Origin: Micromonospora chaiyaphumensis
Lineage (GTDB): Bacteria; Actinomycetota; Actinomycetes; Mycobacteriales; Micromonosporaceae
Direction: 5' to 3'
Length of the DNA stretch: 64,000 nucleotides
Assembly (NCBI RefSeq): GCF_900091435.1
Contig: NZ_FMCS01000001.1
Location: forward strand, 495,512-559,511
The notes below the pieces were generated by a model, which made no database searches, was not told the origin of the DNA, and saw only the letters and a list, made by a program, of their open reading frames with translations. Of this stretch, positions 34,787 to 44,800 are shown piece by piece. The translations under genes and the position numbers were made by a program. Positions within the stretch are counted from its first letter, which is position 1. Each line of letters starts with the position of its first letter.

Positions 34787-36060
34787 GCCGCCGGTGGGGT
34801 CCCTTGGCGGGGCTGCTGACCGCGCACACGGTCTCGCTCACCGGCAACATGCTCACCCTGATCGCGTTGCCGCTCTACGTGCTGGCCGAGACGGGCTCCC
34901 CCGCCGCCACCGGCCTGGCCGGCGCGTTCGCCACCGCACCCGTCGTGCTCGGTGGGGCGTTCGGCGGCGTCCTCGTCGACCGGATCGGCTACCGCCGGGC
35001 GAGCGTGCTGGCCGACCTGGTCTCCGGCGTGACGGTCGCCGCCGTGCCGCTGCTGCACGCCACCGTGGGCCTGCCGTTCCCCCTCCTGCTCGGGCTGGTC
35101 TTCGTGAGCGGCCTGCTCGACACCCCGGGCCAGACCGCGCGGACGGCGCTGCTGCCCGAGGCGGCGACCGCGGCCGGGGTGCCGATCGAGCGGGCCATCG
35201 GCTGGTTCGAGGCCACCGAGCGCGGCGCACGCCTGATCGGCGCGCCGGTGGCCGGCCTGCTGGTCAGCGCGCTCGGCGCGCTGCCGGTGCTGGCCGTCGA
35301 CGCGGCCACCTTCGCCGTCTCGGCCCTGGCGGTGGCGGTGCTGGTGCCGGCGAGCCTGCGGCCGTCCGCCGACGCCGGCGAACCCTCGGCCGGCTACTGG
35401 CGCGACCTCGCCGCCGGGCTGCGCTTCCTGGCCCGCGAGCCGCTGCTGCGCGCCGTGGTGCTGCTGGTGCTGGTCACCAACCTCTTCGACGCCACCAAGA
35501 GCAACGTGCTGATGCCGGTGGTCGCCGCGCGGGACCTCGGCGGGGCAACGGCCTTCGGCGTCCTGGTCGGCGCCATGGGCGGCGGCGCGCTGGTCGGCTC
35601 GCTGCTGTTCAGCGCTGTCGGGCACCGGCTGCCCCGCCGCGCCACCTTCGTCACCACCTTCGCCGTCGCCGGGGCACCGCCGTTCTGGGCTCTCGCGGCC
35701 GCCCCGCCGCTGCCGGTGATCGCCGCGGTCTGCGTGGTGTCCGGCCTCGCCGCCGGCGCGATCAATCCGCTGATCGGCGCGGTCAAGCTGGAACGCGTCC
35801 CGGCGGCCATGCGGGCCCGGGTCTACGGGGTGATCGGGGCGGGCGCCTGGGCGGCCATGCCGGTGGGCGCCTTCGGCGCCGGGCTGGCCGCCGACCGGTT
35901 CGGCACCACGGCGACCCTGGTCACCGTCGGCACCTGCTATCTGCTGGTGGTGCTCACCCCGCTGCTCGGCGGCCCGTGGCGAGACCTGCGCCGGCCGGCG
36001 CCCGCGGAGCGGCCGCAACCGGACCGCTGCCCCGCGCCCGCCGCCGTCACGGCGGAGTGA
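34783..36060 (+). CDS. MFS transporter
   Basis: The 425-residue protein has about twelve membrane helices. Its N-terminal region TVSLTGNMLTLIALPLYVL and the loop GVLVDRIGYRRASVLADLVSG fit the MFS_3/enterobactin-exporter-like group. A GTG start overlaps the stop of the preceding regulator gene. It is most likely a drug or metabolite exporter under that regulator. The last about 25 residues are Pro/Arg-rich and cytoplasmic. Confidence 0.88.
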   Translation: MSRRWGPLAGLLTAHTVSLTGNMLTLIALPLYVLAETGSPAATGLAGAFATAPVVLGGAFGGVLVDRIGYRRASVLADLVSGVTVAAVPLLHATVGLPFPLLLGLVFVSGLLDTPGQTARTALLPEAATAAGVPIERAIGWFEATERGARLIGAPVAGLLVSALGALPVLAVDAATFAVSALAVAVLVPASLRPSADAGEPSAGYWRDLAAGLRFLAREPLLRAVVLLVLVTNLFDATKSNVLMPVVAARDLGGATAFGVLVGAMGGGALVGSLLFSAVGHRLPRRATFVTTFAVAGAPPFWALAAAPPLPVIAAVCVVSGLAAGAINPLIGAVKLERVPAAMRARVYGVIGAGAWAAMPVGAFGAGLAADRFGTTATLVTVGTCYLLVVLTPLLGGPWRDLRRPAPAERPQPDRCPAPAAVTAE

Positions 36061-36169
36061 CCCGGCCGCGTCGCCAACCGGCGCCCCGGTCGCACCGTCA
36101 CCCCGCCGCGGCACCGCCGCCCGGCTGGCAGCCGGGACCACGCGTGGCGGCCCCACCCGCCCGGGGGCA

Positions 36170-36212
36170 ACGCCGGTCTCCCCGCTGACCGCTCAGGCGG
36201 GGAGACCGGCGT
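36170..36212. terminator. 16-bp hairpin terminator
   Basis: ACGCCGGTCTCCCCGC pairs perfectly with GCGGGGAGACCGGCGT around an 11-nt loop, between the convergent MFS and GH3 genes. Confidence 0.8.
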
Positions 36213-36218
36213 GGCGGC

Positions 36219-38864
36219 TCAGGCCGCGACGCGGGCCAGCAGCGTGAACGCGCGGACCGGGTCGCCGGTGAGCTGGGCGTGGTCGGCGTCCGCGATCAGC
36301 GCCGCCCAGTTGTCCGGCGCGCTCCCCCGCACCACGGCCGCCTGGGCGGCGTCCCGGGCCACCCCGAGGATCGCCTCCACCAGCGCGGTGTCCCGGTGGT
36401 CGGCGCCGAGCTGCCGGCCGAGCCGGTCCAGCACCCGGGGCGCGTCGCGCAGCGAACCGTCGGCGTTCCAGCCGGCCGGTGCGAGCGCCGCCCGCACCTG
36501 CGGCCGGTCGGCGGCCACCGCGGCGAGCCCGTCGCGACCCGAACCCGTGCGCAGGCCCCAGCCGAACGGGAACAGCGGCCGGTAGTCGGCGTCGCCGACG
36601 TTGACCGGCACCTGCGCCTCGTCGCGCGGCCAGCTCACCGGCAGCCGGCCGGTGAACGGACGGCGACCGAAGAGGACGTCGGCCACCCCGGCGCCCTCGC
36701 TGCCCGGCAGCCAGGACGCCACCAGGGCGTCGATCTCGCCGAGCTGGTCGGTCAGCACCTGCGGGCGGCCGGAGACCACCAGCACCACGCAGGTCGGCAG
36801 CGCTGAGCAGACCTTGTCGACCACCGCCCGGTCGGCGGGCTGGAGCCGCAGCGACTTCTCCTCCTGCTGCGGCACGCTGCACCAGCCGCACTCCGGGCCG
36901 CCGACGTCGCCGTAGCCCTCGGCGTACGGGGTCTCGCCGACCACCACGACACCGACCTGGGCGCCGTCGGTGGGGGCCGAGGCGTCGGCGCTGTAGGTGA
37001 TCCGGGCGCCGGGGGCGACCTGCCGGATGCCGTCCAGGACGGACGTGCCCGGGACGGCGTCCGCCCCGGAGACGCCCTGCCAGGTGACCGTCCAGCCGCC
37101 GGCCTGGTTGCCGAGGTCGTCGGCGTTGCGCCCGGCCACGTAGAGCGCGGCGTCCCGGCGCAGCGGCAGGGCGTGCCCGCTGTTCTTGAGCAGCACCTGC
37201 GACTTCGCCACCGCCTCCCGGCCCACGGCCCGGTGCGCCGCGCTGCCGACCTGGTCGACGTCGTCGGCCGAGGCGTACGGGTGCTCGAAGAGGCCCAGCT
37301 CGAACTTCTTCGTGAGGATCCGCCGGACGGCGTCGTCGATCCGGGCGGTGGGGACGCGGCCGGCGGTGACCTCGGCGAGGAGCAGCTGCTCGAACTGCTC
37401 GGCGTTGTACGGCTCCATGAACATGTCGGTGCCGGCGTTGACCCCGACCCGGACCTTGTACGCGGTCAGCCCCGCGTTGGCCGGCTCGGCGGGGTCGGGG
37501 ATCTGGTGGATGCCTTCCCAGTCGGAGATCAGGAACCCGTCGAAGCCCAGCCGGCCCTTGAGCACGTCGGTGATCAGCTCGCGGTGGGCGTGCATCTTGG
37601 TCGGGTTGCCGAGCCCGTCCTCGGTCCAGTCCACGCTGGAGAAGGAGGGCATCACGCTGCCCACCTTGTGGGCCCGCACGGCCGGCAGGTAGGGAGCCAG
37701 GTCGACGCGGGCGAAGTGCGCTCGGTCGGTGACCGTGACCCCCTGGTCGATCGGGTACTTCTGCTCCCACCAGGGCTTGCCCTCGTTCGCGGCGGCCACG
37801 GCCTCGTCGTAGTCGGTGTCGCCGTCGCCCGCGTAGTGCTTGGCGGTGGCGAGCACCCGGTCGGTGTCGTCGAGCCGGCCGGGCCGGCCCTGGAGGCCGT
37901 CGATGACCGTCTCCATCGACACGACGAGCGCCGGGTCCTCGCCGAAGCTCTCGTAGCTGCGGCCCCACCGCTCGTCGCGGGAGACGCAGAGGCAGGGTGC
38001 GAAGTTCCACGGGATGCCGGTGGCGCGCACCTCGGCGGCGGTGGCGTGGCCGACCCGCTCGACCAGCTTCGGGTCGCGGGTGGCGCCGAGCCCGACGTTG
38101 TGCGGGAAGACCGTGGCGCCGACGACGTTGCCGTGGCCGTGCACCGCGTCGATGCCGTAGATCAGCGGGATCTGGAGGCGCGTGCTCAGCGCCTGCGCCT
38201 GGAGCCCGTTGACCATCTCGACCCAGGCGGCCGGGGTGTTGCTGGCCGGGGTCGAGCCGCCGCCGGACAGCACCGAGCCGAGCTGCCAGCGGGCGACGGC
38301 CGTGGGGTCGTCGGCGACGGCCGCCCGCTCGGCCTGCGTCATCTGGCCGATCTTCTCGGCGAGCGTCATCCGGCCCAGCAGGTCGGCGACGCGCCGCCGC
38401 ACCGGCAGCCGCCGGTCGAGGTACGGCAGCCCGTGCGCGGCGACCACCACGGTGGGCCGGGTCGCGACGGTGGCGCCGTCGGCGGCGAGGGTCAGCGGCA
38501 CGGTCTCGGCGGTCTCCGCCGCGCCGTCCGCCCGCAGGGCGACCGTGACGGACCGGGTGGCGCCGGACGGGCTGCCCGCCGGGAAGGTGAGCGTGCCGGA
38601 GGCGGCGGTGTAGTCGGTGCCGGGGGTGGCCGTGCCGGAGCCGGTGGCCCACCGCACGGTGACCGGCCCGGCGAGGGGCCGTCCGTCCGAGGTGGACACC
38701 GAGAGGTCCACGGGCACCCGGCTTCCCTCGGCCGCCGCGTACAGCGACCGGCCGGCCGCGACGGTGACCGTGCCGGCGTCGGCGGCCGCCGCGGCCGGGG
38801 CCGGCAGCAGGGCCACCACCAGGGCGCCGACCGCGCCGAGCGTGGCGTGTCTGGGCAGTCTCAT
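36219..38864 (-). CDS. Secreted GH3 beta-glucosidase with Calx-beta-like N-terminal domain
   Basis: The 881-residue exported protein has a signal peptide to about residue 27. A Calx-beta-like module follows (about 30-130, with GTDYTAASGTLTFPAG and PLTLAADGATV), then a GH3 barrel and the GH3 C-terminal domain. The nucleophile is the Asp of FLISDWEGI (about residue 448). Further GH3 motifs are ATAKHYAGDGDT and VLVVSGRPQVL with SWLPGSEGAGVADVLFG. The extreme C-terminus (about 775-881) is a helical tail of unknown role. It should release glucose from cello- or laminari-oligosaccharides. GGGGAGG precedes the ATG. It diverges from the GH16 gene, sharing a CebR-like box. Confidence 0.92.
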   Translation of the reverse strand: MRLPRHATLGAVGALVVALLPAPAAAAADAGTVTVAAGRSLYAAAEGSRVPVDLSVSTSDGRPLAGPVTVRWATGSGTATPGTDYTAASGTLTFPAGSPSGATRSVTVALRADGAAETAETVPLTLAADGATVATRPTVVVAAHGLPYLDRRLPVRRRVADLLGRMTLAEKIGQMTQAERAAVADDPTAVARWQLGSVLSGGGSTPASNTPAAWVEMVNGLQAQALSTRLQIPLIYGIDAVHGHGNVVGATVFPHNVGLGATRDPKLVERVGHATAAEVRATGIPWNFAPCLCVSRDERWGRSYESFGEDPALVVSMETVIDGLQGRPGRLDDTDRVLATAKHYAGDGDTDYDEAVAAANEGKPWWEQKYPIDQGVTVTDRAHFARVDLAPYLPAVRAHKVGSVMPSFSSVDWTEDGLGNPTKMHAHRELITDVLKGRLGFDGFLISDWEGIHQIPDPAEPANAGLTAYKVRVGVNAGTDMFMEPYNAEQFEQLLLAEVTAGRVPTARIDDAVRRILTKKFELGLFEHPYASADDVDQVGSAAHRAVGREAVAKSQVLLKNSGHALPLRRDAALYVAGRNADDLGNQAGGWTVTWQGVSGADAVPGTSVLDGIRQVAPGARITYSADASAPTDGAQVGVVVVGETPYAEGYGDVGGPECGWCSVPQQEEKSLRLQPADRAVVDKVCSALPTCVVLVVSGRPQVLTDQLGEIDALVASWLPGSEGAGVADVLFGRRPFTGRLPVSWPRDEAQVPVNVGDADYRPLFPFGWGLRTGSGRDGLAAVAADRPQVRAALAPAGWNADGSLRDAPRVLDRLGRQLGADHRDTALVEAILGVARDAAQAAVVRGSAPDNWAALIADADHAQLTGDPVRAFTLLARVAA

Positions 38865-38972
38865 GTCGCGCCTCCCCACGGGACCGGTCGCCCGGTGCCC
38901 CGTCGGCCCGGGTCCGCCCGCGTCCCGGTTCCGGATCCTCCCGAACTGCATCGCATTACGTCAATGTTTCTG

Positions 38973-38990
38973 GCCGGTTCCGGAACCGCC
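38973..38990. repeat. 18-nt palindromic sequence, copy 2
   Basis: The sequence is identical to 20595-20612 and contains the palindrome CGGTTCCGGAACCG. It lies about 110 nt upstream of the GH3 start. It may be an operator, or a remnant that marks duplication of the GH3 locus. Confidence 0.65.
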
Positions 38991-39001
38991 CGTCGTGCTT
39001 G

Positions 39002-39013
39002 GGGAGCGCTCTC
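39002..39013. promoter_or_regulatory. CebR/CelR-like operator between GH3 and GH16 genes
   Basis: GGGAGCGCTCTC differs by one base from the core GGGAGCGCTCCC. TTGACA (39014-39019) follows directly, so a bound LacI-type repressor would cover the GH16 -35 region. It could also affect the divergent GH3 gene. Confidence 0.7.
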
Positions 39014-39025
39014 TTGACAGCTCGG

Positions 39026-39052
39026 GACTTCGTTCATAACTTCATCGAAGTC
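39026..39052. promoter_or_regulatory. Second inverted repeat in the GH16 promoter
   Basis: GACTTCG and CGAAGTC form perfect 7-bp arms around 13 nt, over the expected -10 and start of transcription (TAACTT at 39037). A TGTTAACA palindrome follows at 39066-39073. A second regulator is possible. Confidence 0.45.
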
Positions 39053-39087
39053 TATCTTTATGGTTTGTTAACAGCAGGGAGGCATCC

Positions 39088-40332
39088 GTGCGCAGCATCC
39101 GCACCATCGCCGCCGTGGCCCTCGCGGCCGTGGGCCTCACGGCCGCGCTCACCACCGTCACCGCAGCCCCCGCCGCGGCCGCGCCCGGCGCGGTGACCTG
39201 GTCCGACGACTTCAACGGCGCGGCCGGGACACCGCCGGACGCCAGCCGCTGGCGGTACGACATCGGCGGCAGCGGCTGGGGCAACAACGAGTTGCAGTAC
39301 TACACCAACAGCACCCGCAACGCCGCCCTCGACGGCAACGGCAACCTGGTCATCACCGCCCGCCGGGAGAACCCGTCCGGCTTCTCCTGCTGGTACGGGA
39401 GCTGCCAGTACACCTCGGCCCGGCTGCTCACCAACGGCACCTTCAGCCAGGCATACGGCCGGTTCGAGGCGCGCATCAAGATCCCGCGCGGGCAGGGGAT
39501 CTGGCCCGCGTTCTGGATGCTCGGCAACGACATCGCCACCAACCCGTGGCCCAACAGCGGCGAGATCGACATCATGGAGAACATCGGCCGCGAACCGTCC
39601 ACCGTGCACGGCAGCCTGCACGGGCCGGGCTACTCCGGCGGCAACCCGCTGACCGGCCAGACCTCGCTCCCCGGCGGCCAGGCGCTCGCCGACGCGTTTC
39701 ACACCTACACGGTCGACTGGGCGCCCGACTCGATCACCTGGTACCTGGACGGCGTCCAGTACTCCCGCAAGACCCCGGCCGACGCCGGCGGCAACCGGTG
39801 GGTCTTCGACCACCCGTTCTTCATGATCATGAACGTGGCGGTCGGCGGCAACTGGCCCGGCTCGCCAGACGGCAGCACCACCTTCCCGCAGACCATGACG
39901 ATCGACTACGTCCGGGTCCAGGCCTGGGACAACGGCGGGGGCGGGGGCGGCGGCACCGGCGGGCAGATCGTCGGGTACGGCAACAAGTGCGTGGACGTGT
40001 CCGGCGCGAACACCGCCAACGGCACCGCGGTCCAGCTCTGGACCTGCAACGGCACCGCCGCCCAGCGGTGGACCTGGAACGCCGACGGCTCGGTCCGCGC
40101 CCTCGGCAAGTGCCTCGACGTCAGCAGCGGGTCGACCGCCAACGGGGCGAAGGTGCAGCTCTGGGACTGCAACGGCACCGGCGCCCAGCGCTGGGTGTTC
40201 AGCGGCAGCGGCGACATCGTGAACCCGCAGGCCAACAAGTGCCTGGACGCGACCGGCGCCAGCTCGGCAGACGGCACCCGCCTGCAGATCTGGGACTGCA
40301 CTGGCGCCCCAAACCAGAAGTGGCGCCGCTGA
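39088..40332 (+). CDS. Secreted GH16 endo-beta-glucanase with ricin-type lectin domain
   Basis: The 414-residue exported protein has a signal peptide to about residue 32. The GH16 jelly roll (about 33-280) carries the catalytic motif EIDIME (Glu159, Asp161, Glu164) and WYLDGVQY, typical of laminarinase-type beta-1,3-glucanases. A Gly-rich linker (GGGGGGGTGG) leads to a ricin B-like beta-trefoil (about 293-414) with three repeats of the CVDVSGANTANGTAVQLW and QRWTW pattern, a carbohydrate-binding CBM13. GTG start at 39088 with GGGAGG 5 nt upstream. It probably works with the divergent GH3 enzyme on beta-glucan. Confidence 0.95.
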   Translation: MRSIRTIAAVALAAVGLTAALTTVTAAPAAAAPGAVTWSDDFNGAAGTPPDASRWRYDIGGSGWGNNELQYYTNSTRNAALDGNGNLVITARRENPSGFSCWYGSCQYTSARLLTNGTFSQAYGRFEARIKIPRGQGIWPAFWMLGNDIATNPWPNSGEIDIMENIGREPSTVHGSLHGPGYSGGNPLTGQTSLPGGQALADAFHTYTVDWAPDSITWYLDGVQYSRKTPADAGGNRWVFDHPFFMIMNVAVGGNWPGSPDGSTTFPQTMTIDYVRVQAWDNGGGGGGGTGGQIVGYGNKCVDVSGANTANGTAVQLWTCNGTAAQRWTWNADGSVRALGKCLDVSSGSTANGAKVQLWDCNGTGAQRWVFSGSGDIVNPQANKCLDATGASSADGTRLQIWDCTGAPNQKWRR

Positions 40333-40353
40333 CCCCCGTCCCCTCCCGGGGTT

Positions 40354-40408
40354 GATCATGAAGTTAGCGCCTTGGAATGCGCTTGCCAACGGCGCTAACT
40401 TCATGATC
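40354..40408. repeat. REP-like 18-bp perfect inverted repeat
   Basis: GATCATGAAGTTAGCGCC and GGCGCTAACTTCATGATC are perfect 18-bp arms around a 19-nt loop. The arms are markedly AT-richer than the surroundings. The element follows the GH16 stop by 21 nt, so it can terminate that transcript, but its composition suggests an interspersed repeat family. I recall similar sequences from Micromonosporaceae intergenic regions, without certainty. Confidence 0.75.
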
Positions 40409-40436
40409 GGCGGGGAGAGTGGGGGTGGGTACGGGT

Positions 40437-40955
40437 ATGGGTGCGGGTGGGATCGAGGGTGTGGGGACCGGGCGGTTGGTTCTGGTGCCGTTGGGCGTTG
40501 AGCACGCCTCCGAGATGGCGGTGGTGTTGGGGGACCCCGCGCTGCACGCCTTCATCGGTGGGGCTCCCGCCGGTGCGGCGGATCTGCGGGCCCGGTACGA
40601 GCGGCTCGTCGCCGGCTCGCCGGATCCGGACGTGTCCTGGTGGAACTGGGTGATCCGGCTCCGCGACGAGGGGTGTCTCGTGGGCACCGTCCAGGCGACC
40701 GTCAGCGGCCCGGCCCACGATCGCGTCGCGGAGATCGCCTGGGTGGTGGGGACCCCGTGGCAGGGGCGGGGCATCGCGACCGAGGCGGCCCGCGGGCTGG
40801 TGGCCTGGCTCGGGCGGCAGGACGTGCGCACCGTGATCGCGCACATCCACCCGGAGCACCGGGCCTCCGCCGCCGTCGCCACCGCCGCCGGCCTGACCCC
40901 CACCGACGTATGGCACGAGGGCGAGATCCGGTGGACGCGGCCCCTCGGCGGCTGA
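40437..40955 (+). CDS. GNAT-family N-acetyltransferase
   Basis: The 172-residue protein fits the RimJ/RimL-type GNAT acetyltransferases. It has TGRLVLVPLGVEHASEM at the N-terminus, the acetyl-CoA loop AWVVGTPWQGRGIATEAARGL, and IAHIHPEHRASAAVATAAGL near the end. It transfers an acetyl group to an amine of unknown identity. The start is uncertain: ATG at 40437 follows a G-rich stretch, while GTG at 40419 and GTG at 40461 are alternatives. Confidence 0.87.
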   Translation: MGAGGIEGVGTGRLVLVPLGVEHASEMAVVLGDPALHAFIGGAPAGAADLRARYERLVAGSPDPDVSWWNWVIRLRDEGCLVGTVQATVSGPAHDRVAEIAWVVGTPWQGRGIATEAARGLVAWLGRQDVRTVIAHIHPEHRASAAVATAAGLTPTDVWHEGEIRWTRPLGG

Positions 40956-40971
40956 CGCGTACGGTGACGCC

Positions 40972-41811
40972 ATGACGGAAGTCCTGCGGTACGCCGCCTT
41001 CACCACCGACCCGGCGGCGGGCAACCCCGCCGGCGTGGTCCTCGACGCGGGTCGGCTCAGCGATCCGGAGATGCAGGCCATCGCCGCCGACGTCGGATAC
41101 TCCGAGACGGCGTTCCTCACCGCCACCGGCCCCGGCGAGTTCGACGTGCGCTACTTCAGCCCGCAGGCCGAGGTGCCCTTCTGCGGTCACGCGACCATCG
41201 CCTCCGCGGTGGCCGTCGCCGAGCGCACCGGCACCGGCGACCTGGTCTTCCGGACCCGGGCCGGAGCGGTCCCGGTCGCCACCGCCCGGGACGCCGACGG
41301 GCGGCCCACCGCGACGCTGACCAGCGTGGCACCCTCCGACGCGCCGGTGGCGCCGGACGACCTCGCCGAGGCGCTCGCCACGCTGGGCTGGGCCGCGGCC
41401 GAGCTGGATCCGTCGTTGCCACCCCGCGTCGCGTACGCCGGGGCGCACCACCTGATCCTGGCCGCGGCGACGCGGGAGCGGCTGGCCGCCCTCGACTACG
41501 ACTTCGACCGGCTGCGCGACCTGATGCGGCGGCGGGACTGGACCACGGTGGCGCTGGTCTGGCGCGCCTCGGGCACGCGCTTCGACGTCCGGAACCCGTT
41601 CCCGGTGGGCGGCGTCGTCGAGGATCCGGCGACCGGCGCGGCCGCCGCCGCGTTCGGCGGCTACCTGCGTACCCACGGTCTGGTCGAGCCGCCGACCACG
41701 CTGCACCTGCAGCAGGGCGCGGACCTGGGCCGCCCGGGCCTGCTGGTGGTCGACGTGCCGGCCGGCGGCGGGATCCGGGTGACCGGCAACGCCGTGGTCA
41801 TGCCGGGCTGA
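40972..41811 (+). CDS. PhzF-family isomerase
   Basis: The 279-residue protein follows the PhzF/diaminopimelate-epimerase-like fold. It has AAFTTDPAAGNPAGVVLDA, the catalytic glutamate region GYSETAFL (Glu45), FSPQAEVPFCGHATIAS, and the second-half motif DPATGAAAAAFGGYL. PhzF itself isomerises an intermediate of phenazine synthesis, but most family members have unknown roles and no other phenazine genes are near. TACGGT lies 6 nt before the ATG with no ribosome binding site, so the mRNA may be leaderless. Confidence 0.9.
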   Translation: MTEVLRYAAFTTDPAAGNPAGVVLDAGRLSDPEMQAIAADVGYSETAFLTATGPGEFDVRYFSPQAEVPFCGHATIASAVAVAERTGTGDLVFRTRAGAVPVATARDADGRPTATLTSVAPSDAPVAPDDLAEALATLGWAAAELDPSLPPRVAYAGAHHLILAAATRERLAALDYDFDRLRDLMRRRDWTTVALVWRASGTRFDVRNPFPVGGVVEDPATGAAAAAFGGYLRTHGLVEPPTTLHLQQGADLGRPGLLVVDVPAGGGIRVTGNAVVMPG

Positions 41812-41815
41812 CACG

Positions 41816-41852
41816 CCGGGGCCCGGCTCCCCACGGGAGAGCCGGGCCCCGG
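41816..41852. terminator. 14-bp hairpin terminator
   Basis: CCGGGGCCCGGCTC pairs perfectly with GAGCCGGGCCCCGG around a 9-nt loop, between the convergent PhzF and giant RTX genes. Confidence 0.8.
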
Positions 41853-41861
41853 ACGCCTCGC

Positions 41862-44800
41862 TCAGTCGGTGCAGGACGGTGTGTCGAAGTGACCCGGCGT
41901 GCTCGGGAACGCCGCCCCCGCCCCCTGGTCCCTGTTGTCCCGCGGGTACACGTAGGACAACTCCAGGAAGGCGGACGTGCCCGCCGTGGTCACGTCGCCG
42001 GCGCCGCGCCCGGCCCCGGAGGCCCAGGCCAGCCGGGTCAGGAAGTCCTGCATGGCCGGGCTGTGCTGGCGGATGTCGTTGAACCCGCCGTACGCCGAGT
42101 TGCAGTGGGTGAACAGGTTGTAGGCGCCGTTCCAGTCGAACAGCCGGTCACCGTTGTTCGGCCCGTTCTGCGTCACGTCGCCCTGGAGCACGTCCCGGTC
42201 CCAGCCGCCGTAGATCCAGTCGGTGCCGTGGTGGTGCTGGTTGTCGGCGAGGACGTCGTTGTCCAGGTTGGTCGCCTCGAACCAGCGGCACGGGTCGACC
42301 GTGCCGGCGGCCAGGTCGACCGGCCAGGCGCCCGCCGCGCAGTTGCCCGGGTAGGAGCCGCGCGGCCGGAAGTCCAGCAGGTCGGACCCGAGCACCGCGG
42401 TGACCGCCGGGCCACTGGTGGCGCCCGCGCCGCCGAACAGGTGGTCGACGTACTGGTCCTGGTCGCCCCGGGCGGCGGCGCTGAACACGCCGTTCACGAG
42501 ACACTGCGGGTTGGCCGCGTCGAGCACCGGGTCGCAGCCCTTGCCGCCCCAGAGCACGTCCGAGCCCTCGCCGCCGAACACCTCGTCGCCACCGCTGTCG
42601 CCGTTGGCCACGTCGTCGCCGAAGCCGCCGTGGATGTTGTCCGCCCCGGCCCCGCCCCGGATCAGGTCGGCCGCCCCGGCGGTGAGCCCGGCGTACGGCA
42701 TGGGCGCCGAGGTGGCGCCGCCGATCCAGGCGTCCCCGTCGGTGTCGTGCAGCAGGTCCACCCGGCGGTCGTAGCCGCCGGCCCGGAACCCCGTGAACGT
42801 CTCCTGCGGGACCGAGGACAGCGTCGCCGTGAAGCCCAGCGCCGCCACGTCGTCGGCGTTGAGGAACTGGTTCACCACGCCGCCCCGGTCACCGAGGATG
42901 GCGTCCCGGCCGTCCTCACCGTAGAGGCTGTCCGCGCCCAGCTCGCCGAACAGGTCGTCGTCGCCGGCGCCGCCCCGGATCAGGTCGTCGCCGTCCTGAC
43001 CCCAGGCGCCGTCGTTGCCGCCGTCGCCGTAGAGCTGGTCGTTGCCGTAGGCGCCGGCCGGCTCGCAGGTGGCCTGGGCCGTCGTGCAGAACCGGGTGGA
43101 CGGGCCGGGCAGCGCCGGGTCGTGGGTCCGGGCCACCGTGGCGTCGGCCGGCACCGCGCCGGTCGGGTACCGCTCGGTGTAGACCCGCTCGGCCGGCTTC
43201 CCGTTCACCGTGGTCACCGTGCGCAGCAGCGAGCCGTTGTCGCCGAGGAGCACGTCGTCGGCGCCGTTGCCCTCGACCACGTCGGTGGTGTCCCGGAACC
43301 CGGCGGCGGCGCTGCCGCCGATGAGGTCGTCCTGCCCGGCGGGCGCGCCGGCGCCGACCAGGTCGGCCGGTGCCGCCGGGTCGCCCGGCCAGCCCGGGTC
43401 GGGCAGCGGGGTCACCGTGGTCCGGCCCGCCGCGCCGAGGGCGGTGTCGCCGCGCAGCGCGTCCGCGCCGCCGTTGCCCTCCAGGTAGTCGCCGTCGCCG
43501 TCGCCGGTCAGCGCGTCGTCGCCGTCCTGGCCCCAGAGTGCGTCGACGCCGTCGCCGCCGCTGATCCGGTCCGCGCCGAACCGGTTGGGGCTGACCGCCG
43601 CCCGGTCCAGCAGCACCACGATCCGCGGGCCGAACGGGTTGCCGTCCGCCCCGAGCCGGACCGTCACGGCCGTGGGCTGCTCACCGGGGAGCGGGCGGAG
43701 CACCGCGCCGTTGTCCCCGATGACCGCGTCGGAGCCCGGTCCGCCGAACAGGGCGTCCGCGGTGTCCGGCTGGCCCGTCGTGGTCGCCCCGCTCCCGTCG
43801 TACGCGGTGCTGGAGCCGCCGACCACGTCGTCGTCGCCGGCGTCGCCCTCGACCCAGTCGGAGCCCGGGCCACCCTCGGCGAAGTCCGCGCCCGCGTCGG
43901 CGTGCACCCGGTCCGGGCCGCCCTGGCCGAAGATGACGTCGTCGGCGTCGCCACCGGAGATCAGGTCACCGCCGCTGGTGCCGGCCGCCGGGCTGAACCC
44001 GGGGTCGAGCAGGGTCACCTTGCGCGACGGCACCGTGCGGGCCTGGGTCACCCGGGTCGCGTCGGCCGTGGCCGGCGTGAACCGGGCGTTGTCCCCGGCG
44101 ATCAGGTCGGCGTCGCCGTCGCCGAAGAGCTGGTCCCCGGTGTCCGGGCGGCCGGTGCCGGCGACGGGCTCCTGGCTGGAGCCGCCGACGATCTCGTCCT
44201 TCCCGAGGCCGCCGCGGACCAGGTCGGCGCCGTTGTTGCCCTCCAACCGGTCGTCCCCGCCGTCGCCGTCGACCCGGTCGTCGCCGAGCCCGCCGTACGC
44301 GACGTCACCCTCCGGGCCACCGGAGACCACGTCCCCGGCGCCGGCCGTCGGCACGTCCCCGGCCAGGTCCAGCGGGTACGGCCCGACGTCACCGATCCGC
44401 GGGGTGCCGTTGTCCCCGACGATCCGGTCGACGCCGTCCTCGCCGTAGACGAAGTCCCGGCCGTCTGCCACGCCGGCCACCCGGCCGCCGCCGTAGAGCA
44501 CGTCGTCGTCCGGGCCGCCGAGAACCTGGTCGCCACCCTCGTTGCCCTCGGCGGTGTCCACGCCGGTGCCGCCGTAGAGGCCGTCGTCACCGGTGTTGCC
44601 GAAGAGCAGGTCGACGCCGTCGTCGCCGTGCAACTGGTCGACGCCCGGGCCGCCCCAGGCCCGGTCGGCGCCGCCGCCCAGATGCAGGGTGTCGTCGCCG
44701 AGCTGGCCGCAGGCCCGGTCGTCGCCGCCGCCGAGGTCGGCGCGGTCGTCGCCGCTGCCGGCCGTGACCACCTCGACCCCGGCCCCGCCGAGGATGAGGT

